From contig OZ234493.1 in assembly GCA_965153455.1 (NCBI GenBank), positions 16,420,213 through 16,484,212 of the forward strand: a stretch of DNA of 64,000 nt. Reading direction: 5' to 3'. The stretch comes from Sphagnum compactum (lineage: Eukaryota > Bryophyta > Sphagnopsida > Sphagnales). A model generated the notes under the pieces. That model saw only the letters and a list, made by a program, of their open reading frames with translations, had not been told where the DNA came from and searched no databases. The position numbers were made by a program, and so were the translations under genes. Below are positions 58,951 to 64,000 of this stretch, piece after piece (positions within the stretch are counted from its first letter, which is position 1; every line of letters begins with the position of its first letter).

Positions 58951-60767
58951 TGGGTTTTGCAAATTTTTATTTTAATGTTTTAATTTAATTAAAATTTTCC
59001 AAGTCTAATTAAATTTATCGTCTAGTTTGATCTAATTAATACCTTGGTACCTTGGCTAATTCAACATTAATTATTTTATTTTTAAAAATGTTCAAATTTT
59101 CAAAAAATATGTCTTTTAAATCAAAAAATATATTGTGAAGGAAAATAATGAATATTGAAGAATATTTCATTTGTTGAAATGAATTTTTCCAAAAAAATAA
59201 TTATTCGAGGAACATGTGTTAAAATGGCCAAGGTATTACGATATTAATTTTGTTAGGTTTTGCCAAGTTTGGTTAAGTTTAGCTTAAATAATTGTGTTTA
59301 GTTTAATTTATGCTAGTTTAATCAAAGTTTAGTTTACTTTAACCCAATCTAAATTTGTATTAGTTTATTACTTAGTAGGCCTACATTTAGGTTATGAATG
59401 CCTAAGTTAATTTAAGTTAACTTATGTTAACCAAGGTTAAGCTATTAAGTAGACTAAATTAGTCTAAATCAAACTAGGTTAACTTAAGGCAAGTTAGGTT
59501 AACTTGAGTTAAAAATATTATAATTTATTAATTAATGATAAATAATAGGTACATTTAATAAATATTGTGGTGCCATGGTTAAGGACTTGTTCCTCAAAAT
59601 GGATGTGGGGGAGTTCAAATCTTCCCACTTGCACGCCTAAACACTTAAATGCTTAAATACTTTGGTGGCTTACGTAACTTAATAAACTTTTTTACTGCCT
59701 AGGTTAAGTTGTTTAGAATAGGCTTTCTAGGTTAGGTGGCCTAGGTTAGGCTTTCTAGGCTTGACCCTTTAGGTTAAGAAACTAGCACGTTGCAATATTT
59801 GATTAGAAAATATATATATACTTTTTTTGCTTTAAAAAAAAATTGTGGCACATGGCACTTTGTGAGGTTATCATGTGTCTTGTTGGATCCAGGATTATAT
59901 TATTTGTAACTATAGTCCTGACAAATCATAGTCGTCAATGTGGTTGCGATAACTGCGACTAATCGTATTTACAACGTGGTCTTATGTAGTCATCTCCATT
60001 CATATATATTTTTCATCAAAACATCTTGTAACAGTTTTGAAAAATCTTAGCTAGTACTTGCAATCTACCGAAGGTTTGCCTTGTAGGTTATTGTAGTCTT
60101 TTTAGGTCTAGTGGTTTGTGGGGTGGCTATTTGTTTACATTCAAACCTATCAACTAGGTACTTATGAATGTTACTAAAGATCACATGTAGTTTGAAATGG
60201 TTTTCAAAAGGTTGAAAAAATTTCGCATCGAATTTCATATGAAATGGTGGTTTTTGTGTGATGCTATTGAAATCTACGTAACAGGTTGATGCTCTACTCG
60301 ACATAGATCTTCACAATGGGTATGCATGTGATTGTGTACACATGGTGTTGTTGCTTCATTGGTGAACCACATTTTTTCCCTTCAACCTTGTTGGTTTTGT
60401 TGTCAATGCTGACACGTTTAGGTGAGGGACATTGGCAATGTTGTTGCTTGGTGCATTGGTTTTTTTTGTCACTTCTTAAAGTTGTGCATCATTATTTTGT
60501 AGGTTTTCGAGCAATTTTTGTGCTTGTAAAAAAAAAGGTCTGACCATATGGTAGCGTTGATGATGTTGAATTCTACCAAAAACCAAGCCATTTGATATGG
60601 AGCTAAAATGCCACGCACAACTTTGCGAATCAAGCCTGTGGTTGTGTCCATCGTGAGTTCAGCTTCAATGTCTGCATGCGAAATGTGCAAGGTGTCCATG
60701 AGTAACTTTACATTTCCTAGAATGCCAAGAATCAAACAAAAATGAATGTCTATATGAAAACAAAATT
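58951..60767. other. AT-rich repeat flank and unassigned minus-strand frames
   Basis: 59.2-59.8 kb continues the low-complexity AGGTTAA/CTAGGTTAGG texture. Minus-strand frames at 60,735-60,469 (88 codons) and 60,304-60,065 (79 codons) have fairly balanced codons and could be further exons of the hypothetical gene at 61,085, but no domain or convincing splice joins were found. Confidence 0.4.
59567..59637 (+). other. tRNA-like relic (possible SINE head)
   Basis: A 71-bp stretch with a TGGTTAAGGACTTG segment like an A-box/D-arm and GGGAG-TTCAAAT-CTTCC like a T-arm with B-box (5-bp stem with one G-T pair, 7-nt loop). The acceptor stem pairs poorly, so this is not an intact tRNA gene. It may be a tRNA-derived SINE head or chance. 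Confidence 0.25.
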
Positions 60768-61085
60768 TTAAAAAATGAATTTATAAATTCGAAAAAATGA
60801 ATGCCAAGGTGCCAGCATCTTGTTATGTTGTTCCAGGAATTTGGTTTTCTTCAGAACGTAGCTATCCACAAATTGGTTCGCTTCGATGGAACACCTGAAA
60901 GCGAGGGGCACAAGATATCCTTTGTAACCGCACACATCCAGAAGTTGCAACTGGCTGTCGGTCGGATAGTAAGTTTCTTGGTCTTTCTTCGCTTTTTTGT
61001 CAATCGACGCAAGGGTGAATTCGATGAGCTCCTTCTTCAACTTCTTGAGCAGCGCGCCATAATCTGCAGTTTTCGGTGGAGCCAT
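60768..61085 (-). CDS. Hypothetical 105-residue protein
   Basis: The ATG at 61,085-61,083 starts a frame with a Lys-rich helical first third (LLKKLKKELIEFTLASIDKK) and a more globular remainder (LQLLDVCGYKGYLVPLAF) to a TAA at 60,768. The frame stays open upstream to 61,307, but that part is made of short repeats, so the internal ATG in a purine-rich context is preferred. Codon use looks more gene-like than the neighbourhood. I do not recognise the family. It may be a first exon, since other open minus-strand segments follow at 60.7-60.5 and 60.3-60.07 kb. Confidence 0.4.
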   Translation of the reverse strand: MAPPKTADYGALLKKLKKELIEFTLASIDKKAKKDQETYYPTDSQLQLLDVCGYKGYLVPLAFRCSIEANQFVDSYVLKKTKFLEQHNKMLAPWHSFFRIYKFIF

Positions 61086-61844
61086 GTTCAGTGCCTGCGT
61101 TATCTTAACATGTACACTAAAGAAAGTTCTTGAAACTTGTTTGAGGTTTGTTAAGTGACGGCAGATTGCGTGAGAGCGATCAACACAATGGCAGACTGTG
61201 TGAGAGAGATTTACACACCGGTAACACAACGACAGATTGTGTGGGTAACGGTAAGAAGTATTTTGAAAGAAATTTGTTTGGGTGTTTGAACAATTTTTAG
61301 GTAGCAATGGGCATCTGGCAGATGCACTGTGTATGGATTGGTCAATAAAAAAAAGCCTGTGCCAACTCCTAAATTATCCCTGTTGCTGTGATGAGGAAGG
61401 AGAGAACCGATCTTGAACATGAAGAATGAGCAAGTGTCAGAAGTGAGTCAGAGGTGAGTCATACTCTAATAATTGCAACATCAGCAGTTGTTGTATACAG
61501 AATTCGTTTTCTGCAGAGTCCACCGGGCTTGTATTTCCTTTTTAGCCTCTGCAGAAGCACCAAGTTTCAAGGGATTTTTTTTTGGCAATTGCATTCTCTA
61601 GTAGGAGGAGAAAGAAGGTCTTGACAGATACGGCAAGTGTCTGATGGAGCGCAAACAGGCACCAGTAACAACAACAGTTCGGATGTAAGCAAAACTTTTA
61701 GGGTTGTTTATCAAGATTGGAAAATTTTGGGTTCCTCAATTTGTTTGCGAGGAGAAAGAATTTGTTGGAGTTCTGAAGAGTGTTCTGTGATTGGTGGAAA
61801 GAGGAGAGGAAGAGTTCAGATTTCCAGAGAAAGAAGGAGGCGCA
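61086..61844. promoter_or_regulatory. Divergent upstream interval with 30-bp repeats
   Basis: Lies between the minus-strand hypothetical start and the plus-strand OSCP-like start. At 61,161, 61,191 and 61,231 there are copies of GCAGATTGCGTGAGAG / GCAGACTGTGTGAGAG / ACAGATTGTGTGGG, spaced 30 and 40 bp. The right half is purine-rich near 61,790-61,845 and likely includes the 5' leader of the OSCP-like gene. Promoter function is positional inference. Confidence 0.4.
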
Positions 61845-62820
61845 ATGTTGCGATCAAGTCGAGCATTGAGAGGATTTCTGGGTGTTATTATATCGGTATC
61901 GGCATCATCATTGGCCTTTGCGTCTCCTTCTATCTTTACTAATGCCAATGAAATGGGCGCCATCGCTGTCGTCTCTTCCGCTGCTTGTAAGGTAAAATTC
62001 TTATGTGTTCTCCTTCTTGGACTATAGTATGGTAATGGAACTTCTGGAGGATGAAAAGAGAGCTGAGAACTTGTTAGGGTTTTCTTGTTCAGGCAGTTCG
62101 TGGACACGGAGCGAAACGATCCATAGATGAACATGTCGAGGTTTTTTCTTTTCTTTTCTTTTCAGACACCCATTTGGTTTTTTTGTGAAATATAGTCCTG
62201 ATATGCTAGAGCATCATACTAGATTGAATTTGGATTTATTAATATTTTTTTAATTTTTTGGGTTTCATTTTTTTTCCTGTTGGAATTCTAGGTACCTTTG
62301 CCCAATTTTGGAGTTGCAGGAAAGTATGCCTTAGCCCTGTACATAACAACAGTGCGGAAAAATGCTTTGGAGCTTGTTGAGGCAGACCTGCAACAAGTTT
62401 GTGGTGCTGCAGAGACCAATCTTTTGTTTGCTGATTTTCACAAGGACCCATCTGTTTTAAAAACAGTCAGGGTGAAAGCAATTGTGGACATTTTCAAGAA
62501 CATCAAGTTCAATGATGTCATGGAGAACTTCCTAGGTATGGGATTGTACCTTTATCACACAAACCACTTCTTTTCTGGTCTTCATATAGCCAATTAGGGT
62601 TTAAGGACAGCACATAAGCATATGCTTGTTGTGATGTGAAAATAGGAGATAGTTTAAGGGTAAGGGTAAGTCTCTCAGTTTAGTTTTTCCTCAGCTCAAC
62701 AGGCCTTTGATGCATGTATTTTGCCTATTTTAGGGACTTACAAAACAAGAGTTGGAAGACATAAAGAATGCAATGAAGGGTTGTTTGAAGCCAGGCCGGA
62801 CCCTTAAGATTGAGCAGAAG
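61845..62820 (+). pseudogene. ATP synthase OSCP (subunit delta/O)-like gene, incomplete
   Basis: Exons: 61,845-61,991 (49 residues: basic MLRSSRALRG start, Ala/Ser-rich, mitochondrial presequence-like); 62,093-62,140 (16 residues); 62,292-62,535 (starts VPLPNFGVAGKYALALY, ends DVMENFLG); and 62,734-62,820 (LTKQELEDIKNAMKGC..TLKIEQK). These match the N-terminal and C-terminal parts of mitochondrial OSCP, the stalk subunit joining F1 to the peripheral arm. The family's central segment of roughly 40 residues, between the NFL and the LTKQE-type blocks, is not encoded in the 198-bp gap. Exon 3 ends in phase 1 but the next exon starts in phase 0, so joining them breaks the frame. The final exons were not found before the window ends. 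A non-functional or rearranged duplicate is most likely; an unrecognised diverged micro-exon or a functional truncated product is possible. Confidence 0.75.
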
Positions 62821-64000
62821 GTAATGTCCTGATGTGCCTAAAATACTGGCTGCATTTTCCCATCTGTACAATTGCACTTTCTGACATCTTGCTCAACTGT
62901 CTGCCTACCTATCCTGAATAACTTGAAGCAGCAAATGGGCTTTGTAGATGGCTATTCCTTTCAGACATTTTACTGCCTCATGAACCAGTTCTTAGCATGC
63001 TAGACCCTTCTATTTGTGATGAAGTTGAATGATCTGATAGAATTGATTGCTCTCTCCTTTTTTCCAAAAACCATCTTGAATTGTTCAGGAGGGTTCTTGA
63101 GTATGGAGAATGCAAGAAAAACCAAAATGGTACTGGAAGTTGTCTCTAGGAGGTAAACTCTGTCCAACAAATGAATGAGACTCTCAAAGCAAAACAGTTT
63201 CCTTTCAGGATGTGGTGGAGGTTATGGCCACAAGAAGATCGATGAAGTAAGATGCATTGGTGATGGTGAGGGGAAAGGTGCAAAGCAAAGCCTCTGTGGA
63301 ATCCAAAGACAAGAACCATGACACAGGTGCACTCACAGCACAAAATGTCAATGAGAATGCGGTATACTTGGAGATGACGCAGACCATAAGCACCTATTCT
63401 TCTCTATCACATCTCTAATTTTTGATGAACCAGATGTTTTTCTATGGGAGCGAGGGGAAATTTTTCACAGAATTCTGAGATGTGGTGATGTTGATACCAA
63501 TCTGTCATAGTATCTTTTCTGTGTTCATACAAGGTATCTGAGTGGTATGCTCTCCATAATGTGCAGCAGAGAAGTTCACTATCGTTGATCCCTCTTCTTC
63601 TTTCAACCTGTGAGCCTGATGTTTACTGGCATGTTGCTGCAAGTGGATGTTGGTTTCAATGTACATGAATGGAGAGGCATCTTTGGGTGGAGTTACGAAT
63701 GGAGGGTGATTTTGGGATGGGGTTCTCGTAAGGAGCAAGTCACAGTTTTAAGGCGCAAGGTACTTCCACATTTTGCTTCCCATTCATTGTTTTTTTTGTC
63801 TGACCCAATTGGAAACCCTTATCTTACAGGTTTTTCCATTCTTCTTGCTTCATCCACTCTGCCTTTTCATCTTTGCCTTCTTTTGCATCAAAACTCCCAG
63901 AAACATAACCAGTTGGAGAAACCATCGATATCATGACATCCATCGGTAAATGTTATTTATGTGTGACTGATTTTCTTCTTCCTTCCTACTACCCCAATTG
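62821..64000. other. Right-edge interval, unassigned
   Basis: The remaining OSCP exon or exons (a DPSILGG-like block followed by the C-terminal helix) would be expected here or beyond the edge, but I could not find them in any frame. The frame at 63,610-63,936 (+, 108 codons) has no recognised domain. Confidence 0.4.

Noticed and set aside
1-64000. CRISPR arrays, bacterial operons, riboswitches or ribosome-binding sites
   Set aside because: The window is intron-rich plant nuclear DNA. The regular repeats found (102-bp TPR, ~100-bp minisatellite, ~50-60-bp minisatellite) are contiguous and lack the repeat-spacer pattern.

Overview
This is nuclear DNA of a land plant. The genes are intron-rich with GT-AG splice sites, the intergenic DNA is AT-rich and full of decayed repeats, and both Ty3/gypsy and CACTA-type elements are present. 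A kinase gene carrying a long array of near-identical TPR units and the long, repeat-eroded gaps suggest a non-seed plant such as a moss, lycophyte or fern. That placement is an inference; no marker in the window fixes the lineage.

Layout. 1-310 may hold the last exon of a gene entering from the left. 311-13,150 is gene-poor and contains several dispersed repeat families. 13,152-16,096 (+) is a seven-exon gene for a single-pass membrane protein with a PAN/Apple-like cysteine domain, followed by a possible tiny two-exon membrane-protein gene on the minus strand (17,321-16,804). 17.3-24.3 kb holds no supported gene, only a foldback repeat and a small tandem duplication. 24,289-26,631 (-) encodes a plastid-targeted DUF3598-like protein; its second intron contains a minisatellite made of copies of the preceding exon end and splice donor. 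It is divergently paired, across a 274-bp CpG-rich interval, with a complete six-exon Makorin RING E3 ligase gene (26,906-29,653, +).

33,245-38,287 (-) is a TPR-array/protein-kinase gene: 15 near-identical 34-residue units followed by a non-RD kinase domain split by two introns. A 1,558-bp non-autonomous CACTA element with clear terminal repeats and a 3-bp target duplication sits in its last intron. The 5' edge of the TPR array is decayed and frameshifted, so the true start is unclear. From 40.6 to 45.6 kb there are only weak candidates: a possible two-exon membrane protein, a G-rich block, a decayed minus-strand reading frame and a distant inverted repeat. 52.1-54.0 kb holds LRR exon relics, 54,279-54,389 a 111-bp CACTA-type MITE, and 55.07-56.1 kb a stop-ridden Ty3/gypsy RT-RNase H fragment. 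57.7-58.95 kb is a degenerate minisatellite. The right end holds a hypothetical minus-strand reading frame (61,085-60,768) and a mitochondrial ATP synthase OSCP-like gene that lacks a central exon and whose last exons are not visible.

The well-supported genes (PAN-like, DUF3598-like, Makorin, TPR-kinase) are unrelated in function; the only clear functional linkage is the shared promoter interval between DUF3598-like and Makorin. Exon coordinates were worked out by hand from splice-site phase and family resemblance, without transcript data.
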